A DNA stretch of 64,000 bases from Ophiostoma sp. CBS 140.51 (GCA_029298735.1 JANSLP010000013.1:124001-188000); one strand, 5' to 3'. Positions 1-13,024 are shown, counted from the first letter of the stretch. Notes: a model not told the origin generated them from the letters alone. Program-made: numbers and translations.

Positions 1-965
1 ACTAGGCTGTCTCAGTCTAGAACTCGAAAAAAAAAAAGAGAAGCGCGCTCCTTGAAGATGGAAAACGCTTAAATGAATGAAGCGATGTGAAGCTGGTGTC
101 TGTCGCTTCTTCGCCAGTATTTGACAATGTGAAAATAGTGTATGATAAAGGTACCCAAAACTAAACAATATGTTTTATGAAAAGAAAAATGCAACAGTGG
201 CGAGAATGTCAACCTCGAGAGACCAAAAAGTGATCCATTCACGCCGAGAACTCGCGTTCGATAAATTGGAATTTCACGCTCGCCGCGATGTCACGTGATA
301 TTAGTTTAAGTGGAACCTCGCCTCCAGATTATCAAAACAACATTTTCACTGCTTCCACAACCACACTCTCGAAAATCGCTTTAAAATTATGCAGATATTC
401 TGACGTTCGCAATGAAGTGTGTCTATGTAAATGCTTGGTTTCATATTGAAGTATCTTAAAGCTTGGAACCCTTGTCCAGCTAATGCGCCTAGGACACCTA
501 TCTATTGTCAACGGCTCCCCCCCAAAAAATTATACACATTATTAAGATACAATAACACCCAGCCGGCCGTCATGTCCCCGGAGCAAAAGTATAAAAAATA
601 GGAAAAAGAAAAGAAATGCGGAGTGTAAAATCCAAGGGGGGTGATGATAATAATTAATTAATAGGAGGCCTTGGAAGACGAAAGAAAGAGAAATAAGATG
701 AGGTGGTGGGCGATGATGAAGGAGGGCGAGGAAAACGCTTAGGGAAATTCAAAGGGGAAGATTAAAAGGGGAAGAATGAACAACACGATAAAATGCAACC
801 CTTGAACGCCAAAAAGTATATGTTCCCCCTTGTGTGGATGGGAACTTTCCGAACTTTCTATCGACTGCTCACGAAAATCGTGGTCAGATGCCGAAGCAGG
901 TTCTCCCTCCTCAGTTGCCGCAGTTGTATATCCATGATGATGCGGCGGTAATGCGAAGAAAGGTT
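1..965. other. intergenic, downstream of LCB2
   Basis: AT-rich spacer with homopolymer A runs and no open frame or exon pattern that I can support. It includes the 3' untranslated region of the minus-strand LCB2 gene. A TCACGTGA palindrome lies near 291-298; nothing ties it to a gene inside the window. Confidence 0.6.
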
Positions 966-2978
966 CTACCGTAGTCGCTTCTTGGCGTCCTCCTCGCCAG
1001 CAGCAAGGACATCCTCAATCTTCCACCGGGGCGGGCGGATGACAGCCTGGGCGCCCTGCTCCTTAATCATCTCGCGCTCCATCTCAGGGGTCACGCCGGC
1101 TGGCAGTGGGTCCAGACCGCCAGCAATGCCCGTGGAGAACTTGAGCTGCAAAATGTCACCAACCTCGTCGCAAGCAATCAGCAAGCGATCCATGTCTTCC
1201 TTGGTGTGCGATGAGGAGATACAGAAGCGGGCACGAGAGCTGATAAGCGGCGTAGCCGGATAACCGACGATAACGACAGAGATCTTCCGCTTCAGCATTT
1301 CTCGACTGAAAGAAGACATCTTGCCGGGGCTGTAGAGAACAACAGGAATAATGGGAGAATCGTCGTGGCCGTAGACAATGAAGCCGAGACGCTTGAGTCC
1401 GAGGCGAAGGTAGCGGGAGTTGAAGGCAATACGCTGCAGCCGCTCTTCACCCTGGCCGGGGACAAGCTCACCGGCAATGATCTTCAGAGACGACAGAATC
1501 TGGACGAGAACAGCGGGCGAAGGAGCTTCACCAAAGTGTGTAGCAGCATTCGTGGCCTTGAGCTTCTCGATGATGTGCTTCTCACCAGAAACGTAACCAC
1601 CGTTGGCACCGAAGGACTTTGTGAAAGTACCCATGAGAATATCGACCTCGGAGGGATCAACCTTGAAGTAGTCACAGACACCACGGCCATTGCGGCCGAC
1701 GGCACCGATACTGTGGGCCTCATCGACAAACAAGAAAAACTTGTACTTGCGCTTCAGGGCAAGAACGTTGGGCAGATCGACCATGGTACCCTCCATCGAG
1801 TAGAGACCCTCGACGGCAACGAGAATCTTCTTCCAGGGGCGGTGAGTGCGGGGCTGGCCCTGGGAGATGGCATCACGAAGCTGCTGCTCCAGATCCTCCA
1901 TATCATTGTGCTTGAAAGAGCGGATAACAGCGCCAGAGACACGGGCACCGATGCGGATAGAGGCGTGATTCAGCTCATCGGACAGGATCAGGCAGCCTTT
2001 GGATACAAGAGCGGGGAAAGAGCTGGCGTTGGTCACAAAGCCCATGGAGAACACCATGGCAGCGGGCTTGCCGACAAAGTTGGCAATCTCACGCTCAACC
2101 TCGAGGGCCAGGTCGTTGGTACCAGATTCAGCGCGAGAGCTACCCGCAGTGACACCGTACTTACGGACAGCCTCCTCGGCAGCATCGGCACAAGGGCCCT
2201 CAGACTGGGCGAAACCAAGGTAGTTGTAGGAGCTGACGTTGAGGGTCTCGGTAAAGGTACCAGTGAACTGGTAGCTGTCGTTGTAGTCGTCCGACTTGCG
2301 GTCGATGAGGGTAATGTAGCGGCCAGGCACACCAGTGGTGGGCCGGGCGAAGCAGTCGTCGAGACGCTTCTTGAGACGACGGACATAAAAGTTGTCAAAG
2401 TCGTCGTTCAGCGGTGCGTAGCCATTCTTAAGGCGCACGGTAGCATTCACATTTGTCTTCTTGAAATGGCGGCCAAAGAAATCGCGGGTATGGCCAAGGC
2501 CAATAAGGAGTAGATAACTGATGTATGTAGCCAAGAAGTAGTAGTATGGCGGCTCGTCAACGACGGGCGGGTCCAGCGGACCACCCGGATGCTGGCTGAC
2601 ATAGAGGTGGTTGCGGCTCAAGAGAGGGCCGAACTGCGCATCCTTGCGGCGCTGCAGCTCGGTCTCGGCATCTGATGGCGGCTCGAACAGCGTGGTGGCC
2701 TCGTCAGAGACGGCCTCGCCGGCGGTCGCTGTGGAGAGCGAAATCTTGGGAAGAGAGAGAGTGGAGGCGGAGATACCACCAGCGGCGGGAGATTGTTGCA
2801 TGGCGAGGAGCGACTGCTGCGCACTCATGTTTGTCTGGTCCCGGGACTTGGGGGAGGAGGAAAAGAACTGGGACAGGCGGCTGCCGCCTTTGGTCTGTGA
2901 TGATCTTCGCTCAGTCACCCTTTCCAACGGCGACATGCTGGAGTAACTCGAGAAAGGGTTTGCAAGCTTGCGTGGCAT
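966..2978 (-). CDS. LCB2: serine palmitoyltransferase subunit 2 (LCB2)
   Basis: Catalytic, pyridoxal-phosphate-bearing subunit of serine palmitoyltransferase, which condenses L-serine with palmitoyl-CoA to 3-ketodihydrosphingosine, the first step of sphingolipid synthesis in the ER membrane. The single-exon frame gives 670 residues. A hydrophobic segment at about 145-162 (YYYFLATYISYLLL) fits the membrane anchor. The alpha-oxoamine synthase fold follows: LSDELNHASIR at 332-342, DEAH at 419-422, and the Schiff-base lysine in TFTKSFGANGGY at K454. The first about 140 residues are Ser/Gln/Pro-rich and have no clear counterpart in the roughly 560-residue yeast protein. The first in-frame ATG is followed directly by this tail, so the tail length depends on the start; internal Met15 and Met51 are alternatives. 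Assignment to LCB2 rather than LCB1 rests on the PLP lysine, which LCB1 lacks. Confidence 0.96.
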   Translation of the reverse strand: MPRKLANPFSSYSSMSPLERVTERRSSQTKGGSRLSQFFSSSPKSRDQTNMSAQQSLLAMQQSPAAGGISASTLSLPKISLSTATAGEAVSDEATTLFEPPSDAETELQRRKDAQFGPLLSRNHLYVSQHPGGPLDPPVVDEPPYYYFLATYISYLLLIGLGHTRDFFGRHFKKTNVNATVRLKNGYAPLNDDFDNFYVRRLKKRLDDCFARPTTGVPGRYITLIDRKSDDYNDSYQFTGTFTETLNVSSYNYLGFAQSEGPCADAAEEAVRKYGVTAGSSRAESGTNDLALEVEREIANFVGKPAAMVFSMGFVTNASSFPALVSKGCLILSDELNHASIRIGARVSGAVIRSFKHNDMEDLEQQLRDAISQGQPRTHRPWKKILVAVEGLYSMEGTMVDLPNVLALKRKYKFFLFVDEAHSIGAVGRNGRGVCDYFKVDPSEVDILMGTFTKSFGANGGYVSGEKHIIEKLKATNAATHFGEAPSPAVLVQILSSLKIIAGELVPGQGEERLQRIAFNSRYLRLGLKRLGFIVYGHDDSPIIPVVLYSPGKMSSFSREMLKRKISVVIVGYPATPLISSRARFCISSSHTKEDMDRLLIACDEVGDILQLKFSTGIAGGLDPLPAGVTPEMEREMIKEQGAQAVIRPPRWKIEDVLAAGEEDAKKRLR

Positions 2979-5900
2979 CGCTAGGATGAATAAAGCAGCT
3001 GCTGTGGCCGCAAATTGTTGTCAGTGTTTTGGTCTTTGAGGTCTTTTATGAGGTCTTTTTTCAGGTCTTTGAACCTTCCGTGCAGGTGTGCTCAAAAAAG
3101 GGAGAGGGGACAAGACAGCCGGTGAAGCCGGAACGGAGAGAAAAAGAAAAAAGGAAACAAAATAATTCGAATGTGGAGAAAAACAGGGAGAAAGGAGAAA
3201 AGGAGGCAAAAGGAGAATTTTGGAGATCCAGGAAACCCGACAATGAACGAGATTGACGAGTGAGAGTTCGAAGTTCCTGGCAAATAGGTGCAGAGGGAAA
3301 AGAGAGATGATGAACGATGGAAGAGACGGAGAGACACGAGGCCGCTTGCCGTAAGAAAAACGGTCTGTAGTAACGCGTTGATAGAGATGGTCGGAAGAGC
3401 AGCCAGTAGAACAGTGGAAACAAGGGTGGTAAGGATGCCAGAACGCCAGTGGTAAGAAAAAAGGGGCTGGGCAGTTGGTGTCTTATTTTTTTTGGTAATA
3501 CAACACAAAAGGAGGAAGGAGGGAAAGGGGAAGGGTCGATTTGGGGTCAAAGCTTGAGACGAAAGGCACGAACCACACACACACACAGCCCAAATCCCGT
3601 CCCCCTGCTCAATCAGGCAATTGAGCGGTGGGGGGAGGCAAAGCAACCGCCATGGATGATAAGGCAGTAGCGAAAGAGAGCTCCTGCTATTCCTGGGATG
3701 ACGAGAGCAGCCCTGGTAGCTCAATTGCCTTTCTGCCGGAGTCCTGGTGTATCGTGCCTTCCGTCTTTGGACTCTGTGTATGTTTTGGTTGTATTTTGGG
3801 TGCGATTCTTCGGAGGGGGGAGGAGCGATGCGACGAAAGTGTGTTCTGTACTGCCTTGCTAGGCGTAACGGCAACGAAAATAAACGAGACAAAACTTACG
3901 CAACGGCCTGTGGCTGGCGAATGATATTCGCGTGCCTAGCAGCCAACAACGAAGAAAAGGAAGGACAAGTCGTAGGTTTTGATCGAGGTTCAATAGGTCG
4001 CGTTCGACGAGACGAGAAAAGAGACGAGGAAATTCGAGGTCACGGTCGAAGTCGTGTTTTTCTGCTCCTCTTTCGAGATGGCTCGACTTTAGCCAGAGAG
4101 GAAGGCGCGGGGAGGCGTTCGTTGGTCGGTTCGCGTCGCAGTTTCCTTCTCTGTGTCTCTCCACAACGCTCAATTCGACAATCGGCGAGCAAGGGAAAGG
4201 AAGGAACGAACGAGAGGAAGAATTGCAAAATACAAACACCGGGAAAGGACGAATGTCGAGAGAAGGGAGAAAGAGAAAGAAAACCAGGAGAACAGGAAAG
4301 AGAGGATACCCAGGTAACGAGGAGAAAAGGAGAGTCGAGATTTGCAAGGGAGGCCCAGAAAAAGGAGAGAGCGCGAGCGACGCGAAGAAAGCACAGTACG
4401 AGTAGTCTGAGTGAGAACAATGGAGCACCTTCCACTGGGAGGCTCCAAAATGACAAAAACCAACGGATGCTGTTTAATTAGCGGGGGGCAGAAGGGGGCA
4501 GGAGCAGGAGGAAGATACATCGTCAGGGGCGCAAAGCACGGCGAAGCCATATGTCACTACTGGAGCCACTCTTTGAGGCGGCCTTGGGCGATTTTGGGTC
4601 CCAAGCCTGGTCGATCTAAAACTTTTTTGCACTCTTCTTTTTTTCACTTGCCACCGAGCCACCCACCAGCGACCACAGCGAGAGCGCTAGCCTAGCATTG
4701 TTCGGGCCTTGTCGCGTACCCGGAGATTCCGGAAATTGGGCCAGGGGAAACATGAGATGGGTGATGGATTCCGCCTTTGCCCGGTCACTCACTGGCTGCA
4801 GACGCAGAGGCTTTAGTCAGGTTGTGCCAGCACTGCAACTGCAACTATGCGGGAGGTTGCACGCTGGATGCTGTCTCTTGCAGGCGGTTGCAGGGCATCG
4901 CAGCACACCATTATGTCGTCACAGGGAACAGAGATGAAGCTGGATAATATGCTGGAAGCGGTAGGTGCTTCTTCGACATGCAGGCCTCACAGCACTTGCA
5001 GACCGCTGCAGCGCCTCGGCATTTGGCCCCGAGAGATCAAGAAAGGATCCGGGAAAGGATGGGAAAAGACGAAAAAGGGAAAGGATCCAGGCACGCTGCC
5101 AGCCTTGCACAACGCCCTACGGGAACGATTTGCAGCGGTCGGGTCAGCCGGAGCGAGCCCGCAGCGCTGGTTCTGGCACTGGTGCAGCGTCAACCTACCC
5201 TGTGTGGAATCGCAGAGTGGGAATCAGACCACAACTGCGTTTTGGGGTCGGATGAGAGACGATACTTTAAAGGCTGCCCGAAGGGGACGCAGGCAGTGTC
5301 CTCGATGCGACTTGATGACAGCCGTGAACGACGTCATTTATGTAGACTCTGACTACAGGACATCTCGTTTCTTTGATGACAAAAAGCCAGACGACAGACT
5401 GTTGGAAAGTTGGCAGGGCCCAGTCAAAAAGTCAACCAGCGGCTGGAGTAATCTGGTCTAGGCCGTATTGTTCGACACGCGATCCGGCACGGAATCGATC
5501 CGGCGGTTGCTTTCCGATCCACGTGGAAGTCCGTAAAGTCTCTGGTTGTATGCATTCTTCTACCGTGTTGTAGGGACAAGTCACGGCGCATTTACGCCGT
5601 GCATCTCCAACTATCACGGACTTCGATGCAAATCTCAGCCTCGGCAGAATTAGACTCGAGATTTGTTCACATGACTTTAATTACCTTTGCAGCCCACATG
5701 CCATTGCCATTGGAATGTTCAGGCACGCGAAATATCTTCAAAAATATCTACAAATATACTTTTTGCATGTTTGCGCAAGTGTGTCTCTTCAGCCCTTTTA
5801 TGTGTTCGTTCGCTCTTTTGTCCTCCCTCTGAGCGACTGCCGTCACAGAGACACAAATTTACTGTCACGAGCCAGGTCACATGCCTATCTTTGCTATCAC

Positions 5901-6306
5901 TGTCTTCGGGCGCCACACCGGGGCAGTCCGCCGAAAGTGGCGCCCATTCGCTCCGCGGACTGGCGTCTTTCCCCAGCCCTAAGGCAATTCTCGGCTTAGA
6001 ACCCCAGCTGTAAGCCGAGTAGTAGCGCCTTCCCTACGCGGACCGTTGAGGTCGTGAATTGGTTCCTGGCCTTTCCGCCGCTCTTTCCCCAACAAACTGC
6101 AAGGACAAGGCTACAGATAGCAGTTAAGAAGCCGAGCTATCTTCGCACATTAGCTGTGGCTGGAACTCAAGGGGAGAAAAAAAATAAACAGAGAAAACTG
6201 CCAAAAGGCTGAAGCTGCCACACCGAAAAACTCACACATCACCACGCCTACACAACGCCGTATACAACACGCCCCCTGGCACGAGCATCCCTCCTATACA
6301 GCAACC
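2979..6306. other. divergent intergenic region, LCB2 / acetoacetyl-CoA synthetase
   Basis: About 3.3 kb shared upstream region between divergent genes. From 2979 to about 4500 the plus strand is strongly purine-rich, so the minus strand is C/T-rich, as is common in fungal leaders and core promoters; this half probably carries LCB2 leader and promoter DNA. A short (CA)n run lies at about 3573-3587. The open frames present (for example 4847-5461) show no recognisable domain or codon pattern and I do not call them genes. Confidence 0.55.
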
Positions 6307-8450
6307 ATGGCTGCTACTACGTCCGCAGCCTCGCCGGCTCCTAATGAGCTCTGGCGGCATCCAAACCCAAAGGAGACGCCCATGTACCACTTCCTCGAGA
6401 AGGTCAACGAGAAGCATGGCCTCAAGCTCGCCAACTACCCTGACCTGCACCAATGGTCCGTCGACAGCCTTGCCGACTTCTGGGCTGCCGTCTGGGATCA
6501 TGTGGGCATCACCGCCTCGAAGCCCTACGACACAGTCCTCCCCACCACGGCTATGTACCCGCGGCCGGACTTCTTTCAGGGTGCCCGCGTCAACTTTGCC
6601 GAGAATATGCTGTTCCCCGCCGGTGTCGACATCGATCCGTCTGCCGCGGCCCTGATTACCATGACCGAAGCTTGGGATACTCTTGGCTCAGAGGAGATGA
6701 CCTGGGCCACGCTCCGGGACAGAGTCCGGCGGTTGGCCGCACAGTTGCGTTCAGATGCCATTGGACTTCACGCCGGTGACGTCGTGGCCGGCTTTATCGG
6801 CAACCATGCCGGTGCCATTGTGGCCATGTTGGCGGCCGCCTCTGTTGGTGCCGTGTGGACCTCCATCAGTCCCGACAACGGTGTCAGTGCTGTGCTAGAC
6901 CGTCTTGTCCGCGTCAAGCCCAAGGTCCTCTTCTCCGACCATGCTTCGCTGTACAATGGCAAGCTGTGGCCGAGTACAGACAAGACGCTCCAGATTGTCG
7001 ACAGCTTGAGTGACGGCGGCCACCTCAAGGCCGTGATTATTGTTGACTCCGTCAAGTACCCGGGCCCCGAGCCGACGGCCGCCGACCTCGGCCTGGAAGC
7101 TCTGCGGAAGAAGGTGCCAGTTGCGGAGGCGTACGGCGAGTTCCTAGCGAGCGCACCGGACGAGCCCCTCCGCTTCGAGCCTCTGCCGCCCTCGCATCCG
7201 CTCTACATTCTCTACTCCAGTGGCACCACGGGCCTGCCCAAGGCCATTATCCACACGGCGCTGGGCACACTTATCCAGCACAAGAAGGAGCTTGCTCTGC
7301 ACTGCTCCATGGGCCCCAAGTCCCGCATGCTCTACTACACGACGACCTCCTGGATGATGTGGCACTGGAGCGTGGCAGCGCTCTCTGTTGGCGCATCTAT
7401 TGTCCTGTACATGGGCTCGCCCTTCCGGCCACATGGCGAGCTGTCTCTGCCGAAGGTGCTGTCCGACCTGCGCGTGACGCACTTTGGTACCTCTGCCGCT
7501 TACCTCATTGCGCTCGAGTCCAAGAAGATCAAGATCTCGTCTGATCCTTCCATTGACCTGTCGGCCCTTGAAGCCATCTACTCGACCGCGTCGCCCCTGC
7601 CGCCATCGACCTTCCAGTATGTCTACGAGACGTTCCCCAAGCTCGTCCACCTTGCCTCCATCACTGGCGGCACCGACATCATCTCGCTCTTCGGTGCACC
7701 CTGCCCGCTCCTGCCGGTCATTGCAGGTGCCGTGCAGTGTGCCGGCCTCGGCATGGCCGTTGCCGTTGCCGACTCGGCCTCCCCCTCGGACGACCCCAAG
7801 TTGGTCCCTGCCGGTGAGGAGGGCGACCTCGTGTGCATCAAGCCCTTCCCCTGTGAGCCCCTCACCTTCTACGACGGCGACGAGAAGTACAAGGCTGCGT
7901 ACTTTGAGCGCTTCAACGGCTGGTGGCACCATGGTGATTTTGTCCGCCTCGAGGGAGCCGATAACCAGTCCCTCGTCATGCTCGGCCGGTCCGATGGTGT
8001 CCTCAAGCCGTCGGGTGTCCGCTTCGGCAGTGCCGAGATCTACAACATTGTCACGCGCTTCTTTGCCAGTGAGGTCGAGGACTCGCTGTGTGTTGGCCGA
8101 CGGCGGGCCCAGGACACGGATGAGACTGTGTGCCTGTTCATCATCCCGACGGCAGGCGGCGCTTCGTTTGACGACCTGCGCAACCGCATCAAGACGACCA
8201 TCCGGAAAGAGCTCAGCCCCCGGCACGTGCCCGGCATCATTGAGGAGTGTGCCGGCATCCCGCGGACAAGCAACGGCAAGAAGTAAGTTGGCCCTTAGCA
8301 CCCAATTCTTTTATCATATACTAACCGCAACCTAGGATCGAGGTTGCCGTCAAGCAGATTCTCTCGGGCCTGCAGGTCAAGACCAACGCCAGCGTCGCCA
8401 ACCCGGAGACCCTCGACTGGTTCCGTGCGTGGTCCAACTCGCACAGCTAG
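6307..8450 (+). CDS. acetoacetyl-CoA synthetase
   Basis: ATP-dependent ligase of the acyl-adenylate (ANL) superfamily that activates acetoacetate to acetoacetyl-CoA, feeding cytosolic ketone-body carbon into sterol and fatty-acid synthesis. Two exons, 6307-8282 and 8336-8450, with a 53-bp intron (GTAAGT donor, CTAAC branch site, TAG acceptor) give 696 residues, normal for the family. Visible motifs are the P-loop-like YSSGTTGLPK, GGTDIISLF, the WWHHGDFV region, the GRSDGVLKPSGVRFG hinge, and C-terminal SNGKKIEVAVKQ with the adenylation lysine at about K658. The acetoacetate-specific N-terminal part (HQWSVDSLADFW) separates it from plain acetyl-CoA synthetase. The start is the first ATG in a CAACCATGG context. 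Without the intron the frame would stop directly after the catalytic lysine. Confidence 0.95.
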
Positions 8451-11400
8451 GGTTTTTTTGGTCATACTTGTTTTAGAAGGTTAGATAAAAGCGAATGAAA
8501 ATGAAAGATCGGGGTTAGACATGGTTTGTCAAAATAAATCACCGCAGTTCAAAACACAATCAGGGCAACAACACAAAACAAAACAAATATATGTGTGCAC
8601 GTCACATCAATTTAGACGCAAGACTTGCTTATTCAAGTTTCAGTTGGCCACATCTTTTTGCTTGTTTGCTTCTTTCTTTTTTCTGCCCGCGGGCCGATCC
8701 ATCCGCCAGCCGATATGATTCCTGTCGTCATTCTCCCACACGGCAAGTTTGATTCTGCCTGCCTATCCAAGACTTCTTAGACTTCCAAGACGGGACCGAC
8801 GGCTTGACCAGGCAAGACATTGTGGATGTGTGGTCGGTTCTCTCTGTCGTTCAAAAGGGAGTGAAGATCAGATGGAAAGATAGAGCCGGCATATCCAGTC
8901 TTTATCCTTAACCTCGTCTATGTCTTATCACGTGCCGGTGAAGAGCAGCAAAATAGCAAATAGAGGGCGGCAACAACAGAACAAAAAGGCGTTCTGTGGA
9001 GGATCAGTGCCGTCTGGGGTGAGGCGCAAAACCAAGGTCGCGGGAGCGCTTGATTGATCGACAGCCGCATATCAGACCAGAAGGAATCAAAAGAGGGCCT
9101 CGGGGTTCAAAAAGAGAAGAATCAGAATGAAGACTTGAAATAAAGAAGACAGGGGTAATAAAGGGGAAGAAAAGACGAAAATCAAGACACCAAAAAGTCA
9201 AAACTCAAAAACATCTAGACATAAAAGAGGGCGTCGGGGGTAAGGCGTAAACAGTCCTGCGCAGGAGTTGGGCAATCATCGATGCTCTGTAATGCTCTGC
9301 AAACCACCTCTCACTGTACTCACTCATTTTCGGGCTTCTGTTGACTGTGGTCGGGCGCTGTAAATTGCACTTCGTTCTTGCCTCTCCTGTCGCTCTTGCC
9401 CTTCTCCTACGAATCCCCCATCCTGCAACCCAGACCACAATTGGCCGTCTTCTCCACTGAACAAGCTAGTCCAAAATTGGCAGCCAGCCTTAAGGTACCT
9501 GGGGGCATCACAGCGAGAGAAATCTCAAAAAGACAACCGCCCTTTGGGTGACCAAACTTTTTTATTGTATCGACGGCGCGATGTTGCAGTGAAGGAGATG
9601 AGAAAGCAACGGTAGAAGGGCTCTAATTTTCAAGCACAATAGTGAGTTATGGGGGCTCTTCGATCCTTCCCCTGCTGGCGGGGGCTTTTTTTTTGCTCCC
9701 GAGGGACACCCTAAAAGGAAGGCACACAGACAGCGTTCATACGACGCCCAATCGCCTGTTCGGTAGGCTCGACCCTTATGTCGTAACTTCCTTTGCAGGC
9801 AAAAATTACGCCGTAGCTCGAGATGTGGACCCCTATCCAGTTGTTAAGCAAAAAGCTAATCACCGGACAAGACTGGACAAAAAAAATAGGGGCCGCTATC
9901 CACAACCCACGCAAAAAGTCGCAAATTGGCATTTTTGGCTTTGTTGGGCAAGTCGAAGAGGACGGAGAGAAAAGAAAGTGAACGGCAAGAAAAGATACAG
10001 AGAACGATGAGCGAAGAAAAAACTGTCCGTCGCCGTACGTCGTAGAAGTTTGTGTAATGTAGAGTGCACGGGCCTTCTTCGTCCTGGGCCGCTCCTTCTT
10101 TCTGAATGTCTGTGTGTGCCCATCCTTCTTTCCGACATCGATGTCCCTGCTCCAGACAATGGGTGGTCGCTCCTGCTTTTCAGACGATTCGGTGCAAAAA
10201 CGGACAGCAGCGACTGTCGACGCAGGGGCGATACTTGAGATACTTGCACGGCATCTCTACATGCGTCACCACGGAGCCGGTAGCATTGGCATGGGTATTT
10301 TTGAGAAAGGGGTCACATCTCACAAACGACTTTTGGCGGTTCTGCATTTTGCCCACAGCGAACTTGCAGGACGCAAAGGGGGATGCACAAGGCCGGGCCA
10401 GGCACTAACACCGTTGTTGCACAGGCGTCTCGGCGCGCTGGGAAGTGGAGAGCTGTCGACAGAGAGGCGAAAAAGGCAAAAGGAAGTGCAGAAAGGGAAC
10501 AGAGAACGTCACTGGAAGCTTGGTGGTGAGCTTTATTCTTTCATCGTCGACAATGTCGTGCAATACTTGTATCTTGTGCCTTTCTTCCATTGTCTTGCCT
10601 GCATCTTGCTGGTCTGTGTGTGTCTCTCTACAAACTACGGGAGGCCAGCCTGAGATATGCCTGTGCACATCGTTTCTGGCAGCTGGGCTCGGAATGTGAG
10701 ACACCCACACCTCTTCTAATGCCCTTTGCTGGCCTTTTTTTTTGTCCACTTTGATCGACTCCTGGTTGTCTTTGCTTGCTTTTGGCTCGCGATCCTTTGA
10801 ATTTCTGTCGGCTGCCGCGCAGGAACAAGAACGGTTTTGTTCCTCTCTATTTCAGACGTTTGTGTCTCTGTCGTCTGCTTCACTTTTGCCCTTTTGCCCT
10901 GCATCTCCCCTTTTTCCGCGTCTCGCCCCTTGCGTCGCTTTGTTTTAGCGTGCGTAAATTAAAATACCCGACTCGCCGTCCACTACCACTCTAATCAATG
11001 AGTCTAGCTTTTGGCTTTTGGCCTGCTGCCGGCGCGACAGAGCTTCCTATCCGGCGCAGACCGCTCTCGTCTACTTGTCTTTTGTCGTTGTAAGATAGGT
11101 ACTGTAGTGTCGCACAGAGGGGTTTGCTGTGTATCTTAACTGAATCTCAGACACAAAACGCCGCTACTCAGTACTGTGTGCACGGAAGAACAACCGTTCA
11201 ACTGCCCATGGAGCAGGCGAGGCACCCCAAAATGCGAAGGACAAGGGTGCTTGCTTGCCAACACAAGAATAGCCCGAGGGGAAAATGGAAAGAGCAAAAA
11301 GGGAAAGGAGGAACAAGGAAGAGTCCCGTCGACCACCAATGGGCAATTACCCAGCGGGGGCCCGGTGTAGCATTTGCTTGCACATCACGGCGATTTTATG

Positions 11401-12921
11401 GGGAATGTTCAGTCCCCTTGTACTCCGTACCTGAGAGGCATCAGACGGAACGCATCGCAATTGGATGGTTTGCAGTGAGCACAGCGAACGCCCCAGGGTC
11501 GGGTCAAGGTTGCTATCTGCAGGGCGTGCAGAAGCGAAGACGTTGAGTTGACAACATCCAGGTGGCGGAAAGACAAAAGGGCGAAAAGAGACAGCCCAGG
11601 TAAAACGGCCGAGGCAGGACGCTGCGCGGTCATTGACCAGGCTTCTCCGTAACTCACAATGAGCTCTGAATAGCCAGGTACAACGCGATACAAGAGATAC
11701 AAGCTCATCTCAACGGCCTGCTTTCTTGCAAAAATACGGCGGAGAACGGAGTAATATGTTCTTAACTCTAGCTCTCTCCATAAACTAGCGTATTATTAGC
11801 TGGCTCTTGCCTTCGGTGCGCGCACAGGGCACAACGTGCGGGCACTGTGTACAATAGACCGAGAAGAGCTTTATGCAGAATATTAGTCACTTGTCTATTG
11901 AACTGTGCGAAAAACCGCCCATTGTGTCGGACAGAACAAGCTCACAAATCATTCGGCGGGCACACCTTATGCAGGTGCGTTCTCGAGGAAAGAACTGTGC
12001 CCTGTGTCCTATCCATCGCCTTGGCAATTCGCCTGACAGACCCACCCATTCTTCGCTCAGCCGTCCCCCAAAGTCGCTGTTGGTCCTCCCCTCCCGCCAA
12101 TCTCCCCTTCGTTCCTTCCCCCTAAAATGGCCCCCCCTCCCTGCTGTGAGATCTCCCCGTTGCTCCCGTCCAACCTCCTCAACCTCACATTGCATTTGCT
12201 CTTGCTCTTCTTGCATTTCCTTTTCTCCCCCCTTTTGCATTTGGCACCAAAGAATAATTAGCGTTTCCCAGAGAGGGAAGGAACCCACATTGCCTATATC
12301 GAAGTGTACATTACAGGCCACCACCGGCCTCTTCCCCAGCAAACTTACAGTTGCTTCTTTCTTTTGGTCGCTCTTTCTCTCCCGCTCTTGGACGCAAGGC
12401 CTCTCCTGCCCGTCCATCGTGTCTGCATCCGTAGTCGTAGTTGCTTTCTTCTTCTTCCGGCCAGGAACGATCAATGTATTCCTGCCCTCTCTTTTCATCT
12501 TCGCCCCTCAATGTGTATCCTCCACAATCTCTCTTCCCAAATCCTCAATTCTCACGACTCGCCGAAGCGAATGCCCCCTTTGCCTTTTCCGCCTGCTGCC
12601 ATCGCCGTTTCGTCGCTGGGTTCAACCCCGGTCACTAACTAACCCTCTTGTGGTGCTTGCCCTCCGTAGAGTCGCCCTCTTATTTCCTTGCTCTCCACTT
12701 TTCTGCCCTCTGGTGGCTACAAACCGAGCCAAAAACTGTCTTCGCTCGCTCGTCTTACGACTGTTTTCCTCTGCCAATTCCCCCCTTTCATACCCATCCA
12801 ATTCCTCCTCTTCCTTCCCGTAGCGCACAGCGGACTCTCCCTTTATTTTCTCTGTCGCTCTGGCTCACCCATTCCAATCCACCCCCTTTCGACTTTCGCC
12901 TGCAATTTTGACAACGAATCA

Positions 12922-12933
12922 ATGCAGCTCTGA
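12922..12933 (+). promoter_or_regulatory. candidate minimal uORF 1, G-beta leader
   Basis: Three-codon open frame (ATG CAG CTC TGA) about 270 nt before the G-beta start. It matters only if the transcript begins upstream of it, which the sequence does not show. Confidence 0.3.
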
Positions 12934-13024
12934 ACGAACAAACACGAAAGAGCAACAACACGAAGAAGCTTTGCGCTTCCACCGGCCGACAGACTCAACA
13001 GACCTTATCCTTCTTCCCATTCGC

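Noticed and set aside
1365..2513. 382-codon open frame antisense to LCB2
   Set aside because: Shadow of LCB2 with no domain of its own.
7144..8301. 385-codon open frame antisense to acetoacetyl-CoA synthetase
   Set aside because: Shadow of the real gene; no recognisable domain and it crosses the intron.
10114..10653. 179-codon open frame in the spacer before G-beta
   Set aside because: No domain, no conserved-looking motif, hydrophobic low-complexity tail; codon use unlike the real genes.
12600..12640. Box-B-like GGGTTCAACCCCGG suggesting a tRNA
   Set aside because: No T-arm stem pairs, no box A at the right distance, no acceptor stem.
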